From positions 372,001 through 436,000 of the forward strand of contig NZ_FOMD01000004.1 in the NCBI RefSeq assembly GCF_900112525.1: a DNA stretch of 64,000 nt, in the 5' to 3' direction. Position numbers and translations under genes: made by a program. The notes below the pieces were generated by a model. The model was not told where the DNA came from. It saw only the letters and a list, made by a program, of their open reading frames with translations, and made no database searches. The stretch's first letter is position 1. Each line of letters opens with the position of its first letter. Below are positions 35,373 to 44,596 of this stretch, one piece after another. This DNA is from Klenkia taihuensis (GTDB lineage: Bacteria; Actinomycetota; Actinomycetes; Mycobacteriales; Geodermatophilaceae).

Positions 35373-36076
35373 GCGGCCTCGCGGAGTCCTTCGCGGCGGT
35401 GCGGCAGCGCATCGCCGACGCCGCCCGGGCGGCCGGGCGCGACCCGTCGTCGGTGCAGCTGCTCGCGGTGAGCAAGACCCGCACGGCCGACGACGTCGCC
35501 ACCCTGGCCGCGCTCGGCCAGCGGGAGTTCGCCGAGAACAAGGTGCAGGAGCTCGTGGCCAAGGCCGAGGAGCTCGCGCACCTGGACCTGCGCTGGCACC
35601 TGGTGGGTCAGCTGCAGCGCAACAAGGCCACCGCGGTGGTCGGCACCGGCGCCGTGGTGCAGTCGGTCGACCGCGTCTCGCTGGTCGAGCGGCTGGCCGG
35701 GGTGGCCGAGCGCGCCGGCACGGTGGCCGAGGTGTTCGTCCAGGTCGACCTGGGCGGGCCCGAGGGCGAGGCGGCCGCGCGCGGGGGAGTGGCCGCGGAG
35801 CTGGCGCCCGAGCTGGCCGACGCGGTCGCCGAGCAGCCCGCGCTGCGGCTGAGGGGCCTGATGGCGGTCGCCCCGCGCGGCGAGGAGCCCGGCCCGGCCT
35901 TCGCCCGGCTGGCGGCGCTGTCCGAGCGGGTGCGGCGCGACCACCCCGGCGCCGTGGAGCTGTCGGCGGGCATGAGCGGCGACCTCGAGGAGGCCGTCGC
36001 CGCCGGTGCCACCGTCGTGCGTGTCGGAACCGCGTTGTTCGGCCCGCGGCCCCTAGCCTCCGGGGCAGGACCATGA
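35369..36076 (+). CDS. PLP-binding homeostasis protein, YggS family
   Basis: 235 residues. Single-domain alanine-racemase-like barrel that binds pyridoxal phosphate. [13 protein letters not shown] carries the PLP Lys; [22 protein letters not shown] and [12 protein letters not shown], then [17 protein letters not shown] with VRVGTALFG, are family signatures. Usual actinobacterial neighbour of ftsZ, pgeF and sepF. Confidence 0.93.
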   Translation: MSGLAESFAAVRQRIADAARAAGRDPSSVQLLAVSKTRTADDVATLAALGQREFAENKVQELVAKAEELAHLDLRWHLVGQLQRNKATAVVGTGAVVQSVDRVSLVERLAGVAERAGTVAEVFVQVDLGGPEGEAAARGGVAAELAPELADAVAEQPALRLRGLMAVAPRGEEPGPAFARLAALSERVRRDHPGAVELSAGMSGDLEEAVAAGATVVRVGTALFGPRPLASGAGP

Positions 36077-36131
36077 GTCACACCGGTCCCACCAGTCACG
36101 GATGACGACCAGCACAGAGAGGGGCCCTGGG

Positions 36132-36887
36132 ATGGCCGGCGCCATGCGCAAGATGGGCATCTACCTCGGACTCGTCGAGGACGACGAGACCCGCGCCGCC
36201 TACGGGCGCTACGACGCGCGGCAGTCCGACCACGACGACCGCCCCGACCGCCGCGACCGCTACGGCAGCGACGCCCGCAGCGACCACCGGGACGACTACT
36301 ACGACAGCCGCTACGAGTCCTACGACTCGGCGTACCCGTCGGTGGAGTACCCCTCGGAGGAGATCGCCCTCGACGAGCCCGCCCCGGTCGCGGAGGCCCC
36401 GCTGCCGCGCCGCACCGGGCCCCGTCGTCTGGACCTCGCCGCCCCCGCCACCGTGGGCCCGCGCACCGGCAGCGGCCGCTCCGCCGCGGTGTCGGGGACC
36501 GCCACCTCCGGCCCGGTCGGCGCCACCGCCGCCGCCCTGCGCGACCCCGAGCCGGCCCCGGCGCCGCCGGTGGCCGCCCCGGTCGCCCCGCCGGTCGCCG
36601 CCCCCAAGGCCTACCGGATCACCACGCTGGTGCCGCAGACCTACAACGAGGCCCGCACCATCGGCGAGCGCTTCCGCGACGGCGACGCCGTGCTGATGAA
36701 CCTCTCCGAGATCGACGACGCCGACGCCAAGCGGCTGGTCGACTTCGCGGCGGGGCTGTCGTTCGGGCTGCACGGTAGTATCGAGCGGGTCACGGCCAAG
36801 GTGTTCCTGCTCTCCCCGGCCGGCACCGCCGTGACCGCCGAGGACAAGGCCCGCATCCGCGAGGGCGGGTTCCTCAGCCAGTCGTAG
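36132..36887 (+). CDS. sepF: SepF, membrane anchor of the Z ring
   Basis: 251 residues. [13 protein letters not shown] near the N-terminus is the amphipathic membrane-binding part; residues about 15-160 are an Asp/Arg/Tyr-rich then Pro/Ala-rich linker; the DUF552 core is [49 protein letters not shown] and VFLLSPAG. It is the essential FtsZ anchor in bacteria that lack FtsA. ATG 36132 was chosen for AGAGGGG 7 nt upstream; ATG 36102 has no such site. Confidence 0.95.
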   Translation: MAGAMRKMGIYLGLVEDDETRAAYGRYDARQSDHDDRPDRRDRYGSDARSDHRDDYYDSRYESYDSAYPSVEYPSEEIALDEPAPVAEAPLPRRTGPRRLDLAAPATVGPRTGSGRSAAVSGTATSGPVGATAAALRDPEPAPAPPVAAPVAPPVAAPKAYRITTLVPQTYNEARTIGERFRDGDAVLMNLSEIDDADAKRLVDFAAGLSFGLHGSIERVTAKVFLLSPAGTAVTAEDKARIREGGFLSQS

Positions 36888-36941
36888 ACCCGTAGGTCCC
36901 GGCGAGCACCCGCTCGCCCAGCCCCTGAACGAGCGAGGATC

Positions 36942-37238
36942 GTGGCCCTTCTCCTGCAGATCGTGTCATCGGTCCTGCTGATCTTCCTGATCCTGCTGTT
37001 CGCCCGCTTCGTGGTGGACTGGGTGATGGTCCTGGCCCGCAGCTGGCGCCCCTCGGGCGCCGTCGCTGCCGGGCTGGAGGTCGTGTACGCCGCGACCGAC
37101 CCTCCGCTCAAGGCGGTGCGCAAGGTCATCCCGCCGTTGAACCTGGGGAGCATCAGGTTGGACCTCGGGTTTATGGTGCTCCTGATCGCTGTGCTCATCC
37201 TGCGCAGCATCGTGGATTCACTGGCTGCCACCGCGTGA
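36942..37238 (+). CDS. YggT family small membrane protein
   Basis: 98 residues with two transmembrane helices (about 5-30 and 72-92). The family signature is the conserved loop [21 protein letters not shown] between them. Standard neighbour of sepF and divIVA; function in division is not fully defined. A small hairpin (arms 36901-36906 and 36913-36918) precedes the gene. GTG 36942 is near GAGG. Confidence 0.92.
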   Translation: MALLLQIVSSVLLIFLILLFARFVVDWVMVLARSWRPSGAVAAGLEVVYAATDPPLKAVRKVIPPLNLGSIRLDLGFMVLLIAVLILRSIVDSLAATA

Positions 37239-37335
37239 CCAGTTCTGCCGTCCGGAGGAGCGGTCCCGCGGTCGCGGCCACGCGCCGCCCGTGGAGACTG
37301 CTCCCTGTTCCTCCCGTCCGACCCGAGGTGACCCG

Positions 37336-38046
37336 ATGCCACTGACGCCCGCCGATGTGCACAACGTCGTCTTCAAGAAGCCGCCGATCGGCAAGCGTGG
37401 CTACGACGAGGACGAGGTCGACGCCTTCCTCGACGTGGTCGAGGCCGAGCTGGCCCGGCTGATCGAGGAGAACAACGAGCTCCGCAACAACGGCGGGGGC
37501 CCCCGCACCGGGGAGCGCCCGGCCGAGCCGGTCGCCGCCGCGGCCCCGCCGGTGCCGGTCCAGTCCCGCGAGGACGACGGCGTACGCGCCTCCCGGATGC
37601 TGACCCTGGCGACCGAGACCGCCGACCGGTACGTCAACGAGGCCAAGCAGCAGGCCGACCAGCTGGTCGGCAGCGCGAAGACCAACAGCGACCGGATGCT
37701 GGCCGACGCCCGCGCCAAGAGCGAGCAGCAGCTCGCCGAGGCCAAGCAGCGCGCCGACGCGATGGTCGGCGACGCCCGCACCCGGGCCGACACGATGGAG
37801 CGCGAGGCGCGCGCCAAGGCCACCGCGCTGGACCAGGAGGCCGAGCGCAAGCACGTCGAGGTCATGGGCTCCCTGGAGGAGAAGCGCTCCAGCCTCGAGC
37901 GCAAGATCGAGGAGCTGCGCACCTTCGAGCGCGAGTACCGCACCCGGCTGCGCTCCTACCTCGAGTCGCACCTGCGCGACCTGGACAGCCGCGGCTCGGC
38001 CGAGCCGGCGTCCAACGCCCGGCAGAACACCCACGCCGGCGCCTGA
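37336..38046 (+). CDS. divIVA: DivIVA/Wag31 polar growth protein
   Basis: 236 residues. The N-terminal membrane-curvature domain is [32 protein letters not shown]; then a Pro/Ala linker (about 55-80) and a long coiled coil (about 95-225) rich in Ala, Glu, Lys and Arg. Directs pole and septum growth in actinobacteria. ATG 37336 has GAGGTGA about 5 nt upstream. A strong hairpin after the stop ends the transcript. Confidence 0.96.
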   Translation: MPLTPADVHNVVFKKPPIGKRGYDEDEVDAFLDVVEAELARLIEENNELRNNGGGPRTGERPAEPVAAAAPPVPVQSREDDGVRASRMLTLATETADRYVNEAKQQADQLVGSAKTNSDRMLADARAKSEQQLAEAKQRADAMVGDARTRADTMEREARAKATALDQEAERKHVEVMGSLEEKRSSLERKIEELRTFEREYRTRLRSYLESHLRDLDSRGSAEPASNARQNTHAGA

Positions 38047-38060
38047 TCGCCCGCACCACC

Positions 38061-38097
38061 ACGGAGCCCCCGCAGACACCGTCTGCGGGGGCTCCGT
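38061..38097. terminator. Hairpin terminator after divIVA
   Basis: Perfect 17-bp arms 38061-38077 and 38081-38097 around a 3-nt loop, 15 bp after the divIVA stop. Confidence 0.85.
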
Positions 38098-38111
38098 CGC
38101 GTGGCGCCGGT

Positions 38112-38117
38112 TACGCT
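38112..38117 (+). promoter_or_regulatory. Leaderless -10 box (TACGCT)
   Basis: TACGCT ends 6 nt before GTG 38124. It lies 15 nt after the terminator hairpin. Confidence 0.5.
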
Positions 38118-38123
38118 CCGGCG

Positions 38124-39098
38124 GTGATCGTGCTGGCCGGGCTGCTCATCCTCGTCGCGGGCGCGCTGCTGGTCGGCGGCCTGGGCAACGGGCAGACCAG
38201 CATGCTGTGGGGCTCGGTCGGCGTGAGCGCCCTGGCGGCGGTGGCCCTGGTCGCCCAGTCGGTCCGGCGCCGCCGCGCCCTCGCCGCCGGGACCCGTGCC
38301 GCCGAGCCCGAGGCCGAGCCCGCCGCGGAGGCCGAACCGGCCGCCGGGAGCCGGACGGGGGCCGGGGCGTCCGCGGGCGGGGCTGCGCCCGCCGCTGCGG
38401 CGACGTCGGCCACGTCGGCCACCCGGGCCGCGGCCGCTGCCGAGCCGGCCCCCGGGGCGCAGCCGGCCACGATGCCGGCCTCGATGCCGGCCTCGACACC
38501 GGCCTCGGTGCCGGCCACCGGTGGCCCCGTTGCCGCCGAGCCCGTCGCCGCGGAGATCGCCGCGCTGCGGGCCGAGCTGGCCGAGCTCCGCTCCGAGCGG
38601 TCCGCGCACGCCGCGCCCCCCGCCGCTGCCGAGCCGACGGCCCCCGCCGAGCCCGCTGCTGCCGTCCCCGCTGCGTCGACGTCCGCCGTCGCCCCGGACG
38701 CGGACGACGAGCCGGCACCCGCCACGTCCGACGGGCCCGCCCACCGGGCCGCGGACACCCCCGCCGGTCCGGCGGCCCGCACGGCGTCGGACGGGCCCGG
38801 CACCGGGACGCACGCCGTCGTCCGGCCCGTCGTGCTGGGCGAGGACGGCGAGCCGGTCGAGGAGGACGTCGTCGTCACCGACCTGCTGCTGGTGATCGAC
38901 CTGACCGACGAGGTCTTCGTCGTCGACGAGCACCCGCGCTACCACCTCGACGGCTGCGCGGTCACCGAGGGCCAGGAGACGTTCGGCCTCCCGCTGGACG
39001 AGGCGAAGAGCGACGGGTTCACCGCGTGCGGGATCTGCCGCCCGGACCGCACCCTGGCCGACGCCGAGCGTCAGCGCCGCGCCGCCGCCCGCTCCTGA
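38124..39098 (+). CDS. Membrane protein with Ala/Pro-rich linker and C-terminal Cys/His motif
   Basis: 324 residues. Two transmembrane helices (about 2-20 and 28-48), then a low-complexity Ala/Pro/Glu-rich stretch (about 55-235) containing near-repeats (PASMPASTPASVPA). The conserved end has VVDEHPRYHLDGC followed by CGICRPDRTLA. That Cys/His pattern (YHLxGC ... CxxC) resembles small zinc-binding tails in actinobacterial membrane proteins; function unknown. Predicted leaderless from TACGCT. The next gene is convergent ileS, with a repeat hairpin between. Confidence 0.7.
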   Translation: MIVLAGLLILVAGALLVGGLGNGQTSMLWGSVGVSALAAVALVAQSVRRRRALAAGTRAAEPEAEPAAEAEPAAGSRTGAGASAGGAAPAAAATSATSATRAAAAAEPAPGAQPATMPASMPASTPASVPATGGPVAAEPVAAEIAALRAELAELRSERSAHAAPPAAAEPTAPAEPAAAVPAASTSAVAPDADDEPAPATSDGPAHRAADTPAGPAARTASDGPGTGTHAVVRPVVLGEDGEPVEEDVVVTDLLLVIDLTDEVFVVDEHPRYHLDGCAVTEGQETFGLPLDEAKSDGFTACGICRPDRTLADAERQRRAAARS

Positions 39099-39162
39099 CG
39101 ACCCGCACGCTCCGCGGCCGGGTGCGGCAGCCAGCGGGCGCCCGTCGTCCTCCTGCACCGGA

Positions 39163-39202
39163 CTCCGTCCTCCTGCACGAGATCTGGTGCAGGAGGACGG
39201 AG
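39163..39202. terminator. Convergent-gene hairpin built from a repeated GTCCTCCTGCAC motif
   Basis: Perfect 16-bp arms 39163-39178 and 39187-39202 with an 8-nt loop. GTCCTCCTGCAC also occurs at 39146-39157 in direct orientation, so three copies lie within 60 bp (two direct, one inverted). Sits between convergent genes and probably ends both transcripts. Confidence 0.75.
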
Positions 39203-39239
39203 GTGGACCAGGGCCCCTGATCCACGCTGGGCCCGGGGG

Positions 39240-42200
39240 TCAGGCGCGGGCGACCCAGATGCGGCCGCCGGCGGGGGTCTCCACGCCCTCGCCGTCACCC
39301 GCGGCGCCGGCGTGCACCGACGTCGCCAGCACCTCCGCGGCCAGCTGCTCGGTGGCCTCCGTGAGCGCCTGGGCCAGCTGGCCGTCCGCGGTCCACCACA
39401 GCTCGATGCGGTCGCTGACCTCGAACCCGGCGGACTTGCGGGCGTCCTGCACCAGCCGGACCACCTCGCGCACCAGCCCGGCCCGCTCCAGCTCCGGGGT
39501 GAGCGTCAGGTCCAGCGCCACGGTCAGCCCGCCGGCCGAGGCCACGGTCCAGCCCTCGCGCGGGGTCTCGGTGACCACCAGGTCGCCGTCCTCCAGCGCG
39601 ACGTCGGCGCCGTCCACGACCACCGACGCCGAGCCCGCCCGGTAGGCCGCGACCAGCGCGGTGGCGTCCTCGGCGGCGACGGCCCGGGCGACCGCCTGCA
39701 CCTGCTTGCCCATCCGCCGGCCGACCGCGCGGAAGTCGATCTTCACGCTGACGTCGACCAGGTCCCCGCCGGCCTCGGCCACCGGGGCGAGCTCGGCGAC
39801 GTTGAGCTCCTCGGCCACCTCGGCGACCAGGTCGCGCGGCAGCTCGCCCCACCCGGGGGCGGCCACCAGGGCGCGGGCGAGCGGCTGGCGGGTGCGCACC
39901 TTGGCCGACGTCCGGGCCGACCGGCCCAGCTCGACCAGCCGCCGGACGACGTCCATCTGCTCCACCAGCCGGTCGTCGCGGGCCGCCTCGTCGACCTGCG
40001 GCCACGAGGACAGGTGCACCGAGTCGGGGGCGTCCACCAGCCCCGGCGCCACGACCTCGCGCCACACCCGCTCGGTGACGAAGGGGGTGAAAGGGGCCAT
40101 CAGCCGGGTCAGGCCGTCCAGCACCTCGTGCAGCGTACCCAGCGCGGCCGGGTCGCCGTCCCAGAAGCGGCGGCGGGAGCGGCGGACGTACCAGTTGGAC
40201 AGGTCGTCGACGAAGGCCGCCAGCAGCTTGCCCGCGGTCTGGGTGTCGAAGTCCTCCAGCGCCCTGGTCACCCCGTCGGTGACGGTGGCCAGCGACGCGA
40301 GCGCCCACCGGTCCAGCAGCGGCCGCCCGGCGGCGGCCGGTGCGGGGGAGGAGGCCGGGTCCCAGCCGTTGGTGGAGGCGTACAGGGTGAAGAACGAGGC
40401 GGTGTTCCAGTAGGTCAGCAGCACCTTGCGGACGACCTCGGACAGCGTCTCGTGGCCGACCCGGCGGGCCTGCCACGGCGAGCCGCCGGCCAGCATGAAC
40501 CAGCGGACGGCGTCGGCGCCGTGCCGGTCCATCAGCGGGATCGGCTCCAGGATGTTGCCCAGGTGCTTGCTCATCTTGCGGCCGTCCTCGGCGAGGATGT
40601 GGCCCAGGCACAGCACGTCCTCGTAGGAGGACTTCCCGAACACCAGGGTGCCGACGGCCATCAGCGTGTAGAACCAGCCGCGGGTCTGGTCGATGGCCTC
40701 GCAGATGAACTGCGCCGGGTAGGCCGCCTCGAAGGCCTCCTTGTTCCGGTGCGGGGCGCCCCACTGGGCGAAGGGCATCGAGCCGGAGTCGTACCAGGCG
40801 TCGATGACCTGCCGCACCCGGCGGAACTCGCCCTCGACCCCGGGCAGGGTGAAGGTGACGTCGTCGATGTAGGGCCGGTGCGGGTCGAGGTCGGCCAGGT
40901 CGCGGCCGGTCAGCTCCGACAGCTCGGCCAGCGAGCCGACGGCGACCAGGTGCGCGGGGTCGAGCTCGTTGCGCCAGATCGGCAGCGGGGTGCCCCAGTA
41001 CCGGTCGCGGGACAGCGCCCAGTCGACGTTGTTGTGCAGCCAGTCGCCGTAGCGGCCCCACTGCACGTTCTCCGGGTGCCACCGGGTGGCCTCGTTCTCG
41101 GCCAGCAGCTGGTCCTTGACCGCGCTGGTGCGGATGTACCAGGACGGCTGGGCGTAGTACATCAGCGGCGTGTGGCAGCGCCAGCAGTGCGGGTAGGGGT
41201 GCTCGTAGCGCTGCTCGCGCCACAGCACGCCCCGGTCGGCGAGGTCCTGCACCAGGGTGGGGTCGGCGGCCTTGAAGAAGTGCCCGCCGACCAGGGGGAC
41301 GTCGGCGGCGAAGTGGCCGGTGGCGTCCACCGGGTTCACCACCGGCAGGCCGTAGGCGCGGCAGACCGCGAGGTCCTCGGCGCCGAACGCGGGGGACTGG
41401 TGCACCAACCCGGTGCCCGAGTCGGTGGTGACGTAGTCGGCGAGCAGCACGAAGTGCGCGTCGCCCTCGGGGAAGTCGACCAGCTCGAAGGGCCGCTGGT
41501 AGTGCACCCGCTCCCAGTCGCGGCCGGTGGTGGTGGCCAGCACCTCGTAGGGCACGTCGGCCCCGAGGACGGCGGCCACCAGCGGCTCGGCGACGACGAC
41601 GGTGCGCTCCGTGCCCTCGTGCTCGGCGCGGACCACCAGGTAGGTGACCTCGGGGTTGACCGCGACCGCGGTGTTGGACGGGAGCGTCCAGGGCGTCGTG
41701 GTCCAGACCAGCAGGTCGGCCTTGCCGGCCCACTCGCCGCTGGTGACCGGCAGCGAGACGTAGACCGAGGGGTCGGTGACGGTCTCGTACCCCTGGGCGA
41801 CCTCGTGGTCGCTCAGGCCGGTGCCGCAGCGCGGGCAGTAGGGGGCGACGCGGTGGTCCTCGGTGAGCAGGCCCTTGTCGAAGATGGTCTTCAGCGACCA
41901 CCAGACGCTCTCCACGTACTCGGGGTTCATCGTCCAGTAGGCGGTCGACATGTCGACCCAGTAGCCCATCCGGTCGGTGAGCTCGGAGAAGTCGGCCACG
42001 TGCCGCTCCACGGACTCCCGGCAGCGGGCGTTGAACTCGGCGATGCCGTAGGCCTCGATGTCGGGCTTGCCGTTGAAGCCCAGCTCCTTCTCCACCGCGA
42101 TCTCCACCGGCAGGCCGTGGCAGTCCCAGCCGGCGCGGCGGGGCACGGAGAAGCCCTGCATGGTCTTGAACCGGGGGAAGACGTCCTTGAACGCGCGGGC

Positions 42201-42410
42201 CTCGATGTGGTGGGTGCCCGGGCGGCCGTTCGCCGTCGGGGGGCCCTCGTAGAAGGTCCACTGCGGCCGGCCGGCGGAGGCCTCCAACGAGCGGGCGAAC
42301 ACCTTCTCGTCGGCCCACTGGTCGAGGACCTCGTGCTCCAGGGCCGGGAGGTCGACCCCTGCTGGGAGGGGGCGGAACGGGGAGGTCGGGCTGCTCACGC
42401 CGTCCATCAT
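39240..42410 (-). CDS. ileS: Isoleucyl-tRNA synthetase, IleRS2 type with GTHH motif
   Basis: 1056 residues. Charges tRNA-Ile and edits valine. Class I features: the HIGH position reads G65-T-H-H68 instead of HxGH; KMSKHLGN serves as KMSKS. Zinc-type cysteines are in YCPRCGTGLS and CWRCHTPLMYY; the editing domain has WTTTPWTLPSNTAVAVNP. The long C-terminal extension makes it type 2. GxHH variants of IleRS2 have been linked to strong mupirocin resistance. ATG 42410 is followed by a second ATG (42407); the true start is not settled and no clear Shine-Dalgarno sequence is seen. Divergent from the antiporter. Confidence 0.96.
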   Translation of the reverse strand: MMDGVSSPTSPFRPLPAGVDLPALEHEVLDQWADEKVFARSLEASAGRPQWTFYEGPPTANGRPGTHHIEARAFKDVFPRFKTMQGFSVPRRAGWDCHGLPVEIAVEKELGFNGKPDIEAYGIAEFNARCRESVERHVADFSELTDRMGYWVDMSTAYWTMNPEYVESVWWSLKTIFDKGLLTEDHRVAPYCPRCGTGLSDHEVAQGYETVTDPSVYVSLPVTSGEWAGKADLLVWTTTPWTLPSNTAVAVNPEVTYLVVRAEHEGTERTVVVAEPLVAAVLGADVPYEVLATTTGRDWERVHYQRPFELVDFPEGDAHFVLLADYVTTDSGTGLVHQSPAFGAEDLAVCRAYGLPVVNPVDATGHFAADVPLVGGHFFKAADPTLVQDLADRGVLWREQRYEHPYPHCWRCHTPLMYYAQPSWYIRTSAVKDQLLAENEATRWHPENVQWGRYGDWLHNNVDWALSRDRYWGTPLPIWRNELDPAHLVAVGSLAELSELTGRDLADLDPHRPYIDDVTFTLPGVEGEFRRVRQVIDAWYDSGSMPFAQWGAPHRNKEAFEAAYPAQFICEAIDQTRGWFYTLMAVGTLVFGKSSYEDVLCLGHILAEDGRKMSKHLGNILEPIPLMDRHGADAVRWFMLAGGSPWQARRVGHETLSEVVRKVLLTYWNTASFFTLYASTNGWDPASSPAPAAAGRPLLDRWALASLATVTDGVTRALEDFDTQTAGKLLAAFVDDLSNWYVRRSRRRFWDGDPAALGTLHEVLDGLTRLMAPFTPFVTERVWREVVAPGLVDAPDSVHLSSWPQVDEAARDDRLVEQMDVVRRLVELGRSARTSAKVRTRQPLARALVAAPGWGELPRDLVAEVAEELNVAELAPVAEAGGDLVDVSVKIDFRAVGRRMGKQVQAVARAVAAEDATALVAAYRAGSASVVVDGADVALEDGDLVVTETPREGWTVASAGGLTVALDLTLTPELERAGLVREVVRLVQDARKSAGFEVSDRIELWWTADGQLAQALTEATEQLAAEVLATSVHAGAAGDGEGVETPAGGRIWVARA

Positions 42411-42456
42411 CCCAGCCGCGGAACACCGGTTTGACCGGAACGTCACCGGGGTGCGG

Positions 42457-42485
42457 GAGACTGGCCCCGTGGTGGTGCGCTGATG
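42457..42485 (+). promoter_or_regulatory. Possible -10 (GAGACT) and 4-codon leader frame before the antiporter
   Basis: GAGACT (42457-42462), 6 nt, then GTG GTG GTG CGC TGA (42469-42483), whose stop overlaps the antiporter ATG as TGATG. A leaderless mini-frame (VVVR) could couple translation to the antiporter. Confidence 0.3.
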
Positions 42486-43994
42486 TCGACGACGGTGACC
42501 GTCGCGCTCGCCGTCGGCGCCCTCGTCGTGCTCACCGCCGCCGTCGCGCTGCGGCTCTCCGACCGGCTGGGCCTGCCGGCCCTGCTGCTCTACCTGGCCC
42601 TGGGGGTCGGGCTCGGCGAGAGCGGGCTGGGCATCCAGTTCGAGGACGTCGACCTCACCCAGACCCTCGGCGTGGCCGCGCTGCTGGTGATCCTGGCCGA
42701 GGGCGGACTGACCACCCGCTGGTCCGACGTCCGGCGGGCGGTCGGGCCCGGCCTGACGCTGGCCACGGTCGGTGTCCTGGTCTCGGTGAGCGCCACCGCG
42801 GCCGTGGCGGTCTGGTTGCTCGGGTTCACCTGGGCCAACGCCCTGCTGCTGGGTGCGGTGGTCAGCTCCACCGACGCCGCGGCCGTCTTCGCCACCCTGC
42901 GCCGGCTGCCCCTGCCCCGGCGGATGGCCGCGTCGCTGGAGATGGAGAGCGGGCTGAACGACGCCCCGGTCATCCTGCTGGTGCTGGTGCTGTCCGAGCG
43001 GCTGGCCGGCGGGGAGACCGCGCCGTGGTGGATCACCGCCGTAGAGGTCGTCGGCGAGCTCGCCGGCGGGTCGGTCATCGGCGTCGCGGTCGGGTTCGGC
43101 GGCGCGTGGCTGCTGCGCCGGGTCGCGCTGCCGCTGGCCGGCTTCTACCCGCTGGCCACGCTGGCGCTCTGCGTGCTGGCCTTCGCCTCGGCCGACCTGG
43201 TGCACACGTCGGGCTTCGTCGCGGTGTACCTGGCCGGGCTGGTGCTCGGCAACGCGCCGCTGCCGCACCGCGCCGCCACCATCGGGTTCGCCGAGGGCAT
43301 GGCCACCCTGGCCCAGATCGGGCTCTTCGTGCTGCTCGGCCTGCTGGCCAGCCCCAGCCGGCTGCTCGACGTCGTCCCCGAGGCGCTGGTCATCGGCCTG
43401 GCGCTGCTGCTGGTGGCACGGCCGCTGTCGGTGGTGGCCAGCCTCGTGTGGTTCCGGGTGCCCTGGCCGCAACAGGCGTTCATCTCCTGGGCCGGCCTGC
43501 GCGGCGCGGTGCCCATCGTGCTGGCGACCTTCCCGATCGCGGCCGCCGTCCCCGGCGCCACCCGGGTGTTCGACATCGTCTTCGTGCTGGTGGTCGTCTT
43601 CACCGTCGTGCAGGGCGGCTCCCTGCCGGCGGTGGCCCGCTCCCTGCGCATCGCCACGCCGATCACCCCGCGCGACATCGACGTGGAGTCCGCGCCGCTG
43701 GACGAGCTGGGTGCCGAGCTGATGCAGCTGACCGTGCCGCCGGGATCACGCCTGCACGGGGTCTACCTGCCGGAGCTGCGGCTGCCCGAGGACGCCGCCG
43801 TCGTCCTCGTGGTGCGCGACGGCAAGCCGTTCGTGCCCGACCGCGACACCCGGCTGATGCGCGGGGACCAGGCGCTGCTGGTGTCGGCCCGCGGGTCGCG
43901 GGCCGAGGCCGAGCGACGACTGCGGGCGGTCAGCCGGGCCGGCCGGCTGGCCACCTGGCGGGGCGAGACCGGCCGGCCGACCGAGGTCGACTAG
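42483..43994 (+). CDS. Potassium/proton antiporter, NhaP2/CvrA type
   Basis: 503 residues. CPA1-type cation/proton exchanger with about twelve transmembrane helices (to about 385), then a TrkA_C-like cytoplasmic domain (LGAELMQLTVPPGSRLHGVYLPEL to GDQALLVS). VVSSTDAAAVFATLRRLPL and MESGLNDAP contain the transport-site Asp residues; WAGLRGAVPIVLATFP is also conserved. It probably exports K+ or balances pH. Convergent with tetR: the last 4 bp of both genes overlap. Confidence 0.88.
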   Translation: MSTTVTVALAVGALVVLTAAVALRLSDRLGLPALLLYLALGVGLGESGLGIQFEDVDLTQTLGVAALLVILAEGGLTTRWSDVRRAVGPGLTLATVGVLVSVSATAAVAVWLLGFTWANALLLGAVVSSTDAAAVFATLRRLPLPRRMAASLEMESGLNDAPVILLVLVLSERLAGGETAPWWITAVEVVGELAGGSVIGVAVGFGGAWLLRRVALPLAGFYPLATLALCVLAFASADLVHTSGFVAVYLAGLVLGNAPLPHRAATIGFAEGMATLAQIGLFVLLGLLASPSRLLDVVPEALVIGLALLLVARPLSVVASLVWFRVPWPQQAFISWAGLRGAVPIVLATFPIAAAVPGATRVFDIVFVLVVVFTVVQGGSLPAVARSLRIATPITPRDIDVESAPLDELGAELMQLTVPPGSRLHGVYLPELRLPEDAAVVLVVRDGKPFVPDRDTRLMRGDQALLVSARGSRAEAERRLRAVSRAGRLATWRGETGRPTEVD

Positions 43995-44557
43995 CGCCAG
44001 CCGTCCAGCAGCGCGGCGGCGGTGGCGCGGCCCTGCGCGGTGGCGGTGGCGCGGTCGGTGCGCAGCGCCATCGCCAGCGCGCCGCTGACGACCACCAGCA
44101 GGTGCTCGGCCAGCTCGGCGGCCCGGTCACCGGCCACCGGCGCGGCCAGCTCGCGCAGCCGGCCGCGCAGCAGGGCGGTGTCCTGGTCCAGTGCTGCCGC
44201 GGCGGTGCCGTCGTCGGCCGGAGACCCCGCGGCGGCGTCCAGGAAGGCACACCAGCGCGACGGCGTCCCCGAGGTCCGGAAGGCCTCGAGCGCGTCGAAC
44301 ACGGCCAGCAGGCGGCCCCGGTCGTCGGGGGCCGCGGCCACCGCGGCGGCCCACGCGTCGTCCCACCGGCGCAGCCGGGCGGCGAGGGCGGCGGCCTGCA
44401 GGCCGGTCTTGCTGCCGAAGTGCGCGTAGAGGGTGGCGGGCGCGACGCCGGCCCGGGCCAGCACCGCGTCGACGGGGGTGCCGGCGAAGCCGCCGGCGGC
44501 GAAGAGCTCCTCGGCGGCGTCCAGCAGCCGCTGCCGGGCACCGGGTTGCGCGGTCAC
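43991..44557 (-). CDS. TetR-family repressor of the adjacent MFS gene
   Basis: 188 residues. N-terminal helix-turn-helix: RQRLLDAAEELFAAGGFAGTPVDAVLARAGVAPATLYAHFGSKTGL. The C-terminal ligand domain is Ala-rich; ligand unknown. Divergent from an MFS transporter with 23 bp between starts. Two palindromic AACGGTCGTT sites lie there, the usual layout for a TetR repressor that controls both genes. TACAGT ends 6 nt before GTG 44557, predicting a leaderless mRNA. Confidence 0.88.
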   Translation of the reverse strand: MTAQPGARQRLLDAAEELFAAGGFAGTPVDAVLARAGVAPATLYAHFGSKTGLQAAALAARLRRWDDAWAAAVAAAPDDRGRLLAVFDALEAFRTSGTPSRWCAFLDAAAGSPADDGTAAAALDQDTALLRGRLRELAAPVAGDRAAELAEHLLVVVSGALAMALRTDRATATAQGRATAAALLDGWR

Positions 44558-44563
44558 GCGATC

Positions 44564-44569
44564 ACTGTA
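44564..44569 (-). promoter_or_regulatory. Leaderless -10 box of tetR (TACAGT)
   Basis: TACAGT on the minus strand ends 6 nt before GTG 44557 and overlaps the edge of the left operator. Confidence 0.5.
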
Positions 44570-44596
44570 ACGGTCGTTATGTGAAACGGTCGTTTC
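44568..44596. promoter_or_regulatory. Tandem TetR operators
   Basis: TAACGGTCGTTA (44568-44579) and GAAACGGTCGTTTC (44583-44596), both dyads around AACGGTCGTT, with centres 16 bp apart. The right site covers the start of the MFS gene (GTG 44581). Confidence 0.75.

Noticed and set aside
36102-36131. ATG 36102 as sepF start
   Set aside because: No Shine-Dalgarno sequence there, whereas ATG 36132 has AGAGGGG 7 nt upstream and gives the usual SepF N-terminus.
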